Below are positions 26,112 to 34,232 of a stretch of DNA of 64,000 bases, piece by piece; the first letter of the stretch is position 1; every line of letters starts with the position of its first letter. The notes below the pieces were generated by a model. The model made no database searches. It was not told where the DNA came from and saw only the letters and a list, made by a program, of their open reading frames with translations. The translations under genes and the position numbers were made by a program. Source of the stretch: Paenibacillus sp. BIHB 4019 (GTDB lineage Bacteria > Bacillota > Bacilli > Paenibacillales > Paenibacillaceae). The stretch is from contig NZ_CP016808.1 of NCBI RefSeq assembly GCF_002741035.1, forward strand, positions 1,550,001-1,614,000, written 5' to 3'.

Positions 26112-27281
26112 ATGGATAAAAGAAACCGTTTCTTTATATTTATATTGACCCTAGGTGTTTTCGGCATCTTAAATACGGAAATGGGCATCGTCGGGATATT
26201 GCCTCTAATTGCTGATCACTTTCATGTCAGTGTATCCAAAGCAGGGCTGCTAGTGAGTCTGTTCGCCCTTGCTGTTGCCATATCGGGACCCACTATGCCG
26301 TTATTATTTTCGGGCATCAATCGCAAGAAGGCCATGCTGCTTGTACTAGGCGTCTTCGTTCTGGGTAACCTGGTCTCCATTTTCGCTTCAAACTTTGCCA
26401 TTCTAATCATTGCGCGTGTCATTCCAGCCTTTTTACATCCCGTCTATGTCACAATAGCTTTGACAGCAGCAGCTGCCTCCGTTAGCAAGGAAGACGCTCC
26501 AAAAGCTACTGCCAAAATATTTATGGGAGTAACGGGAGGGCTAATACTCGGTGCGCCTATCTCTAGTCTTATTGCTAGTACAACTTCACTTGAGATGGCA
26601 ATGTTATTTTTTACGATCGTAAATGCGATAGCGTTTATTGCTATATTTCTATTTGTGCCCTCTATGCCCGTTAAGGAAAAACTCTCTTATGGATCTCAAA
26701 TACGTGTATTAAAAAGACCAATTATTTGGCTATCCATCGTTGGGGTTATTTTTATGAATGCAGCGATGTATGGTGTTAGCAGTTACCTTGCAGTGTACCT
26801 GGAGACCGTCACGAATGTGCCTGCGAAAACGATCAGTTTCATGTTATTCATATTCGGTGGCGCAAGTATAATAGGAAATATCGTCGCAGGAAAGCTGCTT
26901 ACTAAAAACGCCTTAAAATCAGTAGCCTCTTTTCCATTCGTATTAGCAGCCGTTTACATCCTATTGCTGTTATTGGGACAGTTCACTGTACCTATGGCTT
27001 TCGTTCTTTTTGTTTTTGGAATAGTCGTGGCTTTAGGCAATAATATTGGCCAATATTGGATTACGTCTGCCGCCCCAGAAGCTCCTGAATTTTCAAATGG
27101 CTTGTTTTTAACCGCTGGCAACTTAGGGGTAACCGTCGGGACGTCTATAGGAGGATTATTTATTTCGGGAATGGGTACGCCATACGTCGTAATAGGTGGA
27201 TTCCTGTTTTTGATATTGAGCGTAATATTAATTTTACTGAGAATATACATGCATAGTCCTGCAAAACAGCTTTCCTCATAA
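26112..27281 (+). CDS. MFS efflux transporter (DHA1 family, AraJ/YdhP-like)
   Basis: 389 residues and 12 predicted membrane helices. The N-terminal FGILNTEMGIVGILPLIADHFHVSVSKAGLLVSLFALAVAISGP is typical of DHA1 drug/sugar exporters, with the loop FSGINRKKAMLLVLGVFVLGN as motif A variant. Likely exports a toxic compound or metabolite linked to the aldehyde response. ATG 26112 is 11 bases after AGGAG; a TTG at 26109 is the alternative. Own MerR-type promoter 47 bases upstream. Confidence 0.9.
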   Translation: MDKRNRFFIFILTLGVFGILNTEMGIVGILPLIADHFHVSVSKAGLLVSLFALAVAISGPTMPLLFSGINRKKAMLLVLGVFVLGNLVSIFASNFAILIIARVIPAFLHPVYVTIALTAAAASVSKEDAPKATAKIFMGVTGGLILGAPISSLIASTTSLEMAMLFFTIVNAIAFIAIFLFVPSMPVKEKLSYGSQIRVLKRPIIWLSIVGVIFMNAAMYGVSSYLAVYLETVTNVPAKTISFMLFIFGGASIIGNIVAGKLLTKNALKSVASFPFVLAAVYILLLLLGQFTVPMAFVLFVFGIVVALGNNIGQYWITSAAPEAPEFSNGLFLTAGNLGVTVGTSIGGLFISGMGTPYVVIGGFLFLILSVILILLRIYMHSPAKQLSS

Positions 27282-27290
27282 GAATGAATA

Positions 27291-27352
27291 TAAAAATAGC
27301 CCGCAAGCAGAAGACTTTTCACAAAAGTCATTCTCCTTGCGGGCTATTTTTC
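27291..27352. terminator. Bidirectional terminator between the MFS and squalene-synthase-like genes
   Basis: AAAATAGCCCGCAAG pairs with CTTGCGGGCTATTTT, with an inner GACTTTT/AAAAGTC stem and T-tracts on both strands. Confidence 0.9.
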
Positions 27353-27368
27353 AACTCACAGGCAATGG

Positions 27369-28217
27369 TCAGTTCAATCGGTTAACCAGCTTGAGCACCG
27401 CATCGCGCGTCAGCTTGTTGCCGCCAGCAGCAATGAGGTTCACGGTTGCATGAGCCAGCGTGAGCGGAATCTTGCAGAAGCTTAGAGCTGGACCCTTCTT
27501 CAGTTCTGCGATATACGCATCCGCAACCTTCAGATTGCGGCGTGTATACGCCAGCATTTCCTTCGGCCCCCAGCCATCTGGATAAAAGTCCACGCCCCGC
27601 TCCAAATCCTCGTCGCGGTTGCGAAGAATATTGACGGCTTGCAGTCCACGGCCAAAAGCAACTGCCTTCACCGTATCCGATTTCGTTCCATCAAACCATA
27701 ACCAGATTTCCGACAGCATCTCGCCTACCATCCCAGCTACGCTGTATGTATAACGGTCGAGATCCTCCTCCGTATGGATGTGCCAGCCTTTTTCTACCCA
27801 TTCTGCCATTTGCTTTGACATCATCGCAATATAGCGATAGATGGTGCGGGCAACAGTCGACGGACATAGCTCCGCCCATTCATTTACCCGCATAGATACA
27901 GCTGGCAATACATCCTCATAGGGAGACAATAGCTTCTGTGTGGCTTCTGTTACATCAGGAGACTGGAAAGCTTCTTCCATTCCGACGAGCAGCTTGACTT
28001 TCAATTGGTCTGAGATGTCGTTATGATCCTCTATTTCATCAATAGCCCGCATACACAGATATGCAGCTGCTACAGCTTCCTTCAAGCCAGACTCCAGACG
28101 GCTGATAGGAATATAGAAAGTCCGGCTTGTTTGCTGCAGCATGGTCATAGCATCATTAAGGACGACGTTAGTAATGAGTGTTCCCTCCAAAAGTAGCTTC
28201 ACATTTCTTATAATCAT
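27369..28217 (-). CDS. Squalene/phytoene synthase family protein
   Basis: Up to 282 residues, all-helical prenyl-transferase fold. Motif 1 is RAIDEIEDH and motif 2 is NILRNRDEDLERGVDFYPDGW, each supplying the Asp/Glu residues that bind Mg-diphosphate. Related proteins (YisP, CrtM, HpnC/D) condense or dephosphorylate C15 diphosphates. It stands alone without other carotenoid or hopanoid genes. The start is doubtful: ATG 28217 overlaps a good -10 box (28213-28218) and has no ribosome binding site, while a GGAGG lies eight bases before an in-frame ATT at 28175. The homologous region (SRTFYIPISRL) begins after both. Confidence 0.87.
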   Translation of the reverse strand: MIIRNVKLLLEGTLITNVVLNDAMTMLQQTSRTFYIPISRLESGLKEAVAAAYLCMRAIDEIEDHNDISDQLKVKLLVGMEEAFQSPDVTEATQKLLSPYEDVLPAVSMRVNEWAELCPSTVARTIYRYIAMMSKQMAEWVEKGWHIHTEEDLDRYTYSVAGMVGEMLSEIWLWFDGTKSDTVKAVAFGRGLQAVNILRNRDEDLERGVDFYPDGWGPKEMLAYTRRNLKVADAYIAELKKGPALSFCKIPLTLAHATVNLIAAGGNKLTRDAVLKLVNRLN

Positions 28218-28241
28218 ATCATACGATGCTTAACTTCCCAA
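28213..28241 (-). promoter_or_regulatory. Putative promoter overlapping the first ATG of the synthase gene
   Basis: Minus strand TTGGGA (28241-28236), 17-bp spacer, TATGAT (28218-28213). Transcription would start near 28206, downstream of the ATG at 28217. Confidence 0.45.
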
Positions 28242-28256
28242 ATAAAAACCGTCCGA

Positions 28257-29849
28257 TTATTGCCCGCTATCTAGGACAGCAGCACGGTATTCGGCATCAT
28301 AGGCGGCAAGGAATGGCGTTAAGCTCTCCAAGTGGCTGGCCTCAATATAAAGCACGCCTTTCGTTATCGCCACTTTCCCCTCGGAATCCGGCTTAAGGCT
28401 CAGCGACCAATCGCCTTTATGCAGCTCAGCGGTTTTCGTTGCAGCATGCCAGTCCAGCCTAGCACCCCATGCTGAAAAGACGCTTCGAACCGGAATATAC
28501 ACCTTTTTCCCACTCGTGTAAGGCGCAGGGCCGCTCGTCAGCTGCTTGCCATCCAGCCATAGCTGCACCGCTGCTCCCGCAGGCTTCAAATCAACGCCAG
28601 AGAGTAGATCCTCGGCATTACGAACAGGCTGCAATTGAGCCGGATTAACCGTCAGCGCCTTCACATTGCCATTCGGGGGATCGGAAATATACAGCTTTCC
28701 TGAGCGATAAAAGAGCCCTGTGGGCTGATTGAATTGGGCCTGATCCGCTGGACCGATAAGGTCACCGGCAGCACTTTTTCCAGCCAGCGTTGCAACTCGG
28801 CCATTCGCCGTCACGGCGCGAATCCGGTGATTGAGGCTGTCCGCTACGAACAGAACGCCACCCTCATAAGCAAGCCCCCGCGGCCGGTTGAAGCGCGCAT
28901 CGACAGCAGCCCCATTTTGATAGCCTCCCGTGCGATAGCCGGTTAAAGGATCGACTGCCGTCTTTTGGCCTGCAAGCGTCGCAACCTCTCCTTTATCTAT
29001 TACCCTAATTACATGATTTCCACTATCCGCGATAAAAAGACGTCCGGCTTCGTCAAAAGCAAGCCCAGCAGGCTCGTTAAAACGCGCCTTGGCTGCTTCC
29101 CCGTCTACGTAACCACCCGTCTCTCCTGACGGTGCTTGCCCAGCAAATGTCGATACCGTGCCCTCCGGCGTAATCCGCCGAATAACATGATTAAGCGTAT
29201 CGGCCACATAAACGTTGCCCTCGGCATCAACCACAATACCTGTAGGCGAGTTTAAACGCGCCGTGCCCTGCTCGCCATCTGCATAGCCAGCTTCGCCGTT
29301 GCCCGCCAGCGTCGTCAGCTTGCCGCCCGCAAATTTGCGAATAACATGATTGTCTGTATCGCTAATGTACACATTACCTTTTGCATCCGTGGCAGCAAAA
29401 GAAGGCGTGCGGAACGCAGCGTTTGCCGCTTCCCCATCCGCATACCCCGCTGCTCCGCCGCCGGCGGCAGCACTGAGCTTGCCCGCAGCGCCGTTCCAGC
29501 GGCTGATGTTATTGCTGCCCGCACTCACTACGAGCAGCTCGCCCCCGCTCGCTGCTGTCACTCCCCATGGCTGCTTCAAGCCTTGCAGCTCATAGGTTAC
29601 AGCCGCAGCGGCTGTCGTTGAGGTTGCCGTGTCCGCAGCAGCCGCTGCGGAAATGCTGACTTCGGCGGCTGCTCCCAACACTGCCGAAGTTAAACCGCTG
29701 ACTGCTGCGGCTGGCCATTTCACTGCCGTTGCAGCTGCTCCTGCTTGCCCACCGGCTGCTGCCTCAGCGGCCGCAGCTGCTCCTCCTTGCGGCAGCAGCG
29801 ATGTGAACAGCAGCGCGCTGAAGGCTAGCAGCATTCCTTTTTTGTTCAT
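28257..29849 (-). CDS. Secreted NHL-repeat propeller protein with C-terminal stalk domain
   Basis: 530 residues. Signal peptide 1-25, then an Ala-rich linker (25-85), five or more NHL repeats (about 100-395; DAKGNVYISDTDNHVIRKF, DAEGNVYVADTLNHVIRRI, DEAGRLFIADSGNHVIRVI) forming a propeller, and a copper-amine-oxidase-N-terminal-like stalk domain (about 420-525; KKVYIPVRSVFSAWGARLDW), common in Paenibacillus surface proteins. Likely binds a ligand outside the cell. Third gene of an operon after the CHASE2-cyclase and FecR proteins, 25 bases from the latter. Confidence 0.87.
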   Translation of the reverse strand: MNKKGMLLAFSALLFTSLLPQGGAAAAAEAAAGGQAGAAATAVKWPAAAVSGLTSAVLGAAAEVSISAAAAADTATSTTAAAAVTYELQGLKQPWGVTAASGGELLVVSAGSNNISRWNGAAGKLSAAAGGGAAGYADGEAANAAFRTPSFAATDAKGNVYISDTDNHVIRKFAGGKLTTLAGNGEAGYADGEQGTARLNSPTGIVVDAEGNVYVADTLNHVIRRITPEGTVSTFAGQAPSGETGGYVDGEAAKARFNEPAGLAFDEAGRLFIADSGNHVIRVIDKGEVATLAGQKTAVDPLTGYRTGGYQNGAAVDARFNRPRGLAYEGGVLFVADSLNHRIRAVTANGRVATLAGKSAAGDLIGPADQAQFNQPTGLFYRSGKLYISDPPNGNVKALTVNPAQLQPVRNAEDLLSGVDLKPAGAAVQLWLDGKQLTSGPAPYTSGKKVYIPVRSVFSAWGARLDWHAATKTAELHKGDWSLSLKPDSEGKVAITKGVLYIEASHLESLTPFLAAYDAEYRAAVLDSGQ

Positions 29850-29874
29850 TGTATTTTCTCTCCCTATAAGTCCA

Positions 29875-32232
29875 TTATAATGGGTTCGGCAAAATCAAAA
29901 TTTCAATGAGGGCTGAGCTGACTTCCTGCCCATTTTGCATAATTAGGACTTCAACAAAATAACTTCCTGCATCCAAACGGTTATAAAAAGCTTCTGTTAG
30001 TGTAATCGTAGGGCCTCTGCCCGGCTCCTGCGCCATCGTATAATTCGCTGCATCCACGATTTTCGATCCAATCTCCGAGCCACTATATAAGCGGACCTCC
30101 CCTAAGTCATCACCCAACGTATTAAAGCGAATAACTGGGGGCTGAGGCATACTGCTGCCTCTGACATGCTTCACGTATCCCGGGCTGTAAGATACGGCAA
30201 ATAAAGTGCCCTCAGGCGTTTGAAGCCTATCCGGCTGAGCTTTATCCTTTTCTGGATTTTTCAAGCTGTTTCCGGCAATCGTTATTAAAATCCCTGTGCC
30301 TCGCGGGACACCTTCAGCCAAATGGATAGACAGCTCCGAGCCCGATATTTCGACATATTCAAGCGGCAGCTTCCTGCTTAATTCGCCTTGCTCGTCATAA
30401 ATCCAGAACTCTACTTGCTGTGCGAGTCCTTGATCAGGAAAAGCTTGCTCATTATAAATAATCTCTGTCGTGAAGGGCAAAACAAACGTATGGTCATCTT
30501 TAATATAAAGGTCTCGATCGCTATTGAAGGCCTCCTCGTCAAAATAAGGCAGGTCGCGCGAGTCCTCCACCGTTATATTCATGGTCAGATCAGCAACTTC
30601 TGTGCCGTCCAAATCCAGCTTGACCGACAACGTATAAGGCGCTGCTGCTGCATCCAAAGTTTCTAGCCACCTAGGTTCAAACGTGAAGGTGAAATGATTT
30701 TCCCCTCCCATTTGCGTGTAATACGCCACCTCGGAATCAAAAGCTACCGGGCCTTCTTCGTTCTCCAAAGTCATCGTCAAATTGGCATTGCTATAGCCAA
30801 GATGATAGACGAGAATATCGTCCATTACAGGCGTTATAATCAAGTTTTGTACATATCGCAAGTCCGTTTGGCTAAGTGCTGGTTTAAAATCAATATCATT
30901 GCCATCCCGGCCAAGTTCGGTAAAGTCCGCCTGTACTTCGTCCGTTTGAGCGTTTTTCAAATAATCGCCGCGTACAGATATATACAGTCTGGAATTGAGC
31001 GGAAGCTCATTAGCTAGTTTTATAACCAAATTTTTGCCGTCTAGCGTTGCGCTCTCTACTTCCCAGAAAAATTCCGGATTATTAATCGCAAAAATAACGC
31101 CGTCCATAAGCGTCCGATCCGGTTCTTCCTCCTGCTCATTGAAGGCAAGCAGCATCGTGAACGGAACGACGATTGTCGTGCTATTTATGAAATAAGGATA
31201 TGGATTGCCGTAAAAAGCAGCCGTATCCGCCTCTGGCGCCCCTTCATACACGACTGGCGTCGGCGTTGGCGGCACTGTTTCTATCGGCGTTTCTGTTGGT
31301 ACTGGTGTTGGCGTTGCCTCCGGTGTTGCGGTAGCAGCAGGCGTTGGCGTGGCTTCTGGTGTTGGCGTCACGGCAGGTGTCGGCGTTGGCGTGCTTCCGC
31401 CAGAACCAGAACCGCTGCTTCCTCCACTGCTCGCTGGCATGCTAGAAGCGGGCTGAACATATACGATAGTCGGCTTGTTGAAAGGCTTCCCTTCCGCCTC
31501 TGCCGCCTTATCCTGCTCCGCTTGCTTTTGCTTCACCAGCTCGCTTATTTGCTGCTTAAGCGCCGCATTCGCTTCCGTGCCGGCCGCTTGCTCCAGCTCC
31601 TCCAGCAGCTTCTCCAGCGCGACGAGCGGCAGATCGCCCAGCACCAGCGTTCCTTTCGAGCCTTCGCCTGCTTGATTCAGCTTGATTTGCTCATTTGCCA
31701 AAAGAGCCGCGATTCGTTCGCCAGCCTCTCCGGTGACGCTTACGACACCTTCGAGAACGCCGACATAGCTGATATCCTGTTCATATGAAACAGCGAATTT
31801 AGTGCCCATAACGCCCATTGTCGCTGTTGGCGTCTCGATTTCGAAGCGGGAATCGCCAGTGAGCTTCTTTTTCACCTGAATAACGACTGAACCATTCTGG
31901 AGCGTCAGCTTCGTCTTGCCGCCAAGCGCGCTGGCGCTTTTGACCAGCTGGCTGATCAGCAGCGTCGTGTTCGCTCCAATCGTCACTTCCTTGTCGCTGT
32001 CGAGGTCCATGCTGACTTTGCCGTTGCTTCCTGTCTTAATCGTATCTCCCTGCGTAATCGCCATGCCCTTGAACGCACTGAAGCTTTTTGTGCCGCCGCC
32101 CTTCTTCACCTCGGCTTTACCCGAAACAGACGTCAGCTTGCCGACTTTATCGGTATCCTTCGCCCATGCAGCTGTAGGCAGCGCCGCATAGCACACGACT
32201 AATAACACAAGCAGCCATTTGAAGCTTCTCAT
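29875..32232 (-). CDS. FecR-domain surface protein with Thr-Pro linker
   Basis: 785 residues. Signal peptide 1-24; FecR domain about 30-190 (KTGSNGKVSMDLDSDKEVTIGANTTLLI, FEIETPTATMGVMGTKFAV); a helical Gln/Lys-rich segment; a Thr-Pro repeat linker (about 285-335) that looks like a wall-spanning spacer; and a long C-terminal region with two repeats related to Ig-like/SLH-associated surface domains (beginning near PEADTAAFYGNPYPYFINST and LPYFDEEAFNSDRDLYI). ATG 32232 overlaps the cyclase TGA by four bases, so the two are coupled. FecR domains usually relay an envelope signal. Confidence 0.85.
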   Translation of the reverse strand: MRSFKWLLVLLVVCYAALPTAAWAKDTDKVGKLTSVSGKAEVKKGGGTKSFSAFKGMAITQGDTIKTGSNGKVSMDLDSDKEVTIGANTTLLISQLVKSASALGGKTKLTLQNGSVVIQVKKKLTGDSRFEIETPTATMGVMGTKFAVSYEQDISYVGVLEGVVSVTGEAGERIAALLANEQIKLNQAGEGSKGTLVLGDLPLVALEKLLEELEQAAGTEANAALKQQISELVKQKQAEQDKAAEAEGKPFNKPTIVYVQPASSMPASSGGSSGSGSGGSTPTPTPAVTPTPEATPTPAATATPEATPTPVPTETPIETVPPTPTPVVYEGAPEADTAAFYGNPYPYFINSTTIVVPFTMLLAFNEQEEEPDRTLMDGVIFAINNPEFFWEVESATLDGKNLVIKLANELPLNSRLYISVRGDYLKNAQTDEVQADFTELGRDGNDIDFKPALSQTDLRYVQNLIITPVMDDILVYHLGYSNANLTMTLENEEGPVAFDSEVAYYTQMGGENHFTFTFEPRWLETLDAAAAPYTLSVKLDLDGTEVADLTMNITVEDSRDLPYFDEEAFNSDRDLYIKDDHTFVLPFTTEIIYNEQAFPDQGLAQQVEFWIYDEQGELSRKLPLEYVEISGSELSIHLAEGVPRGTGILITIAGNSLKNPEKDKAQPDRLQTPEGTLFAVSYSPGYVKHVRGSSMPQPPVIRFNTLGDDLGEVRLYSGSEIGSKIVDAANYTMAQEPGRGPTITLTEAFYNRLDAGSYFVEVLIMQNGQEVSSALIEILILPNPL

Positions 32233-33986
32233 TTTAATCCCTCCAATTCATAAATGTGAATGCCCTGCTCCTTGCCCTTGACCTTTATTTCTCCAAGCGA
32301 TTCCGCCAAAATGCGATCCTTGACCGCCTCATGCGTCGACTCGCTAAGCACAATTTGCCCCGGCTTTGCATGGCTCTCCAGCCTGGCAGCCGTATTGACC
32401 GTATCGCCAATTGCCGTGTAGTCCATCCGCGTTTTGGAGCCGATGTTGCCGAAAACCGCAGGTCCCGTATGGATGCCGATTCCGAATTTCACGCCAAAGC
32501 CGAAGCGCTCGGTGAGCTTCTTCTCAAGCTGCACTGAGCCCTGCTTCATCGCCCATGCGGCGCGGACCGCTTTCATCGGATGATCATCCAGCAGCAGCGG
32601 CGCATTGAAGATCGCCATCGTCGCATCGCCAATAAACTTGTCCAGCGTCCCCTCCTGCTGAAAGATGCAGCTGGCGGTCAAATCCAAATACTCATTCAAA
32701 ATTTCGACGATCTCCTCCGGCTCCGCCTTCTCCGACAGCGGCGTAAAGCCGCGAATATCGACGAACAGCACCGTCAGGACGCGCCTGCTTCCGCCGAGCT
32801 TCAAGCCGTCCTCGCCATTTTTCAAAATCTGGCTGACGACCTGCGGCGCCACATACCGGCCAAAAATATCCGTCACCCGCCGCCGCTCCACCAGCTCGCT
32901 TACATAGTTGAAAATGACGACCGCCAGACAGCTGGCTGCCAGCAGCGGCACCACATAACCAAGCGACAGCAAAATGCCTTGCCCATATAAATAACGTCCG
33001 CCCGCGATAAATACGGCGATAAGCACCGCAACCGACAGGAAAGACAGCAGCATATTGAGCTTGCGGAACAAATAATAAGCCAGCACTGCGGCAGCGAGCA
33101 GCACGAGCGCATTCCATTTCCAATCCAGCTCCCGCTTGAAATTCTGCTCCATGAGCTGCTCAAGGATATTGGCATGAATTTCAACGCCGTTCATCGCCTG
33201 CTTATCGTTCATTGGCGTCAAATAATCATCGTTAAACCCGACAGCGTAAGGGCCAATCAAGACGATTTTATTCGTAAAATAGTCCGCCGGAACGTCGCCG
33301 CCCAGCACGGCCGAATAAGAAATCGTCTCATACTGATCGGGACCGCCCGTATAAGCGATAGGGAAACGCTGAAAGCCGTCGAGCGGCAGCTTCGACGCAT
33401 CTGCCTCCTTGCCTAAACGCTGCATGTACAGCTTGTAAATTTCCCATGAAAAACTGTCTATTTGCTGGCCGTCTTTATTAAAAGCATACAGCGCCTTGCG
33501 AACGACCCGATCTGAATCGGTAATCGTGTTAATATGACCAGTCGCTGCCGCAGCCTCCTTCAAGCCTTCAAACGGCTCGGAAAGCGCCTCCGCTTCAATC
33601 GCGCCTAAGCGCGCAGAGTCGGGGAAGGTACCGTAGACAGGCAGAACGACATTGCCTGCTCTCGCAACCGCATCGACAAACTCGCTGTCCGGCTCCTCAT
33701 CCGAGCTCGTCGCAAAGGTTACATCAAATGCAATGACCGCCGGCTTGCCCTCGCTTAGCGTGTCCACCAGCTGCGCATGCGCACTGCGGCTCCACGGCCA
33801 GGTGCCCAAATCCTCCAAGCTTTGATCGTCGACAGCTACGATGACGATTTGTGTATCAATCGGGCTTTCCCGCTGCATCACATGGTCCTGGAAATAAAAT
33901 TCCGCCTGTGAAAACGTCCCCCGATATAGACACAGCAAAGCTAGCGCCGTCAGGACAGCCATAACATGCTTAAGCTTGATTTTCAA
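32229..33986 (-). CDS. CHASE2-domain class III adenylate/guanylate cyclase
   Basis: About 585 residues. N-terminal TM, extracytoplasmic CHASE2 sensor (about 30-290), three TM helices (about 295-370), and a C-terminal class III cyclase domain (about 400-580). Both metal Asp sites are kept (VLFVDIRGFTPLSE and DKFIGDATMAIFNAP), as are the adenine-fixing/transition-state residues of DYTAIGDTVNTAARLES. So it should make a cyclic nucleotide on receiving an extracellular signal. Start TTG 33986, eight bases after AGAGGGG; the ORF-initial TTG at 34004 overlaps that site. First gene of the cyclase-FecR-NHL operon. Confidence 0.92.
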   Translation of the reverse strand: MKIKLKHVMAVLTALALLCLYRGTFSQAEFYFQDHVMQRESPIDTQIVIVAVDDQSLEDLGTWPWSRSAHAQLVDTLSEGKPAVIAFDVTFATSSDEEPDSEFVDAVARAGNVVLPVYGTFPDSARLGAIEAEALSEPFEGLKEAAAATGHINTITDSDRVVRKALYAFNKDGQQIDSFSWEIYKLYMQRLGKEADASKLPLDGFQRFPIAYTGGPDQYETISYSAVLGGDVPADYFTNKIVLIGPYAVGFNDDYLTPMNDKQAMNGVEIHANILEQLMEQNFKRELDWKWNALVLLAAAVLAYYLFRKLNMLLSFLSVAVLIAVFIAGGRYLYGQGILLSLGYVVPLLAASCLAVVIFNYVSELVERRRVTDIFGRYVAPQVVSQILKNGEDGLKLGGSRRVLTVLFVDIRGFTPLSEKAEPEEIVEILNEYLDLTASCIFQQEGTLDKFIGDATMAIFNAPLLLDDHPMKAVRAAWAMKQGSVQLEKKLTERFGFGVKFGIGIHTGPAVFGNIGSKTRMDYTAIGDTVNTAARLESHAKPGQIVLSESTHEAVKDRILAESLGEIKVKGKEQGIHIYELEGLK

Positions 33987-34183
33987 TTGTGTTTCCCCTC
34001 TCAAAGCTGGCCGGTTGACTGACTATGCGAGCAAGGGCAGCCGCCTGTATCTCTGTCTATTCTATCGTTTTAAATCTCTTGTTTTTATGTAAAATTATCC
34101 TGTCTTTCATTATAATTCAGAATTCGCCGCTTGGGCATGATCTGGCGCAAACTTTAGGAAAAAAATTGCTCTTGGCTGCATAT

Positions 34184-34226
34184 GAAGCAGCCCTCTGCCA
34201 ATAAAACCGACAGAGGGCTGCTTCTT
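34184..34226 (-). terminator. Hairpin ending the tubulin/GTPase operon
   Basis: GAAGCAGCCCTCTG pairs perfectly with CAGAGGGCTGCTTC over 14 bp, starting seven bases after the GAP1-type gene stop. The T-tract is weak. Confidence 0.65.
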
Positions 34227-34232
34227 GTGTAC

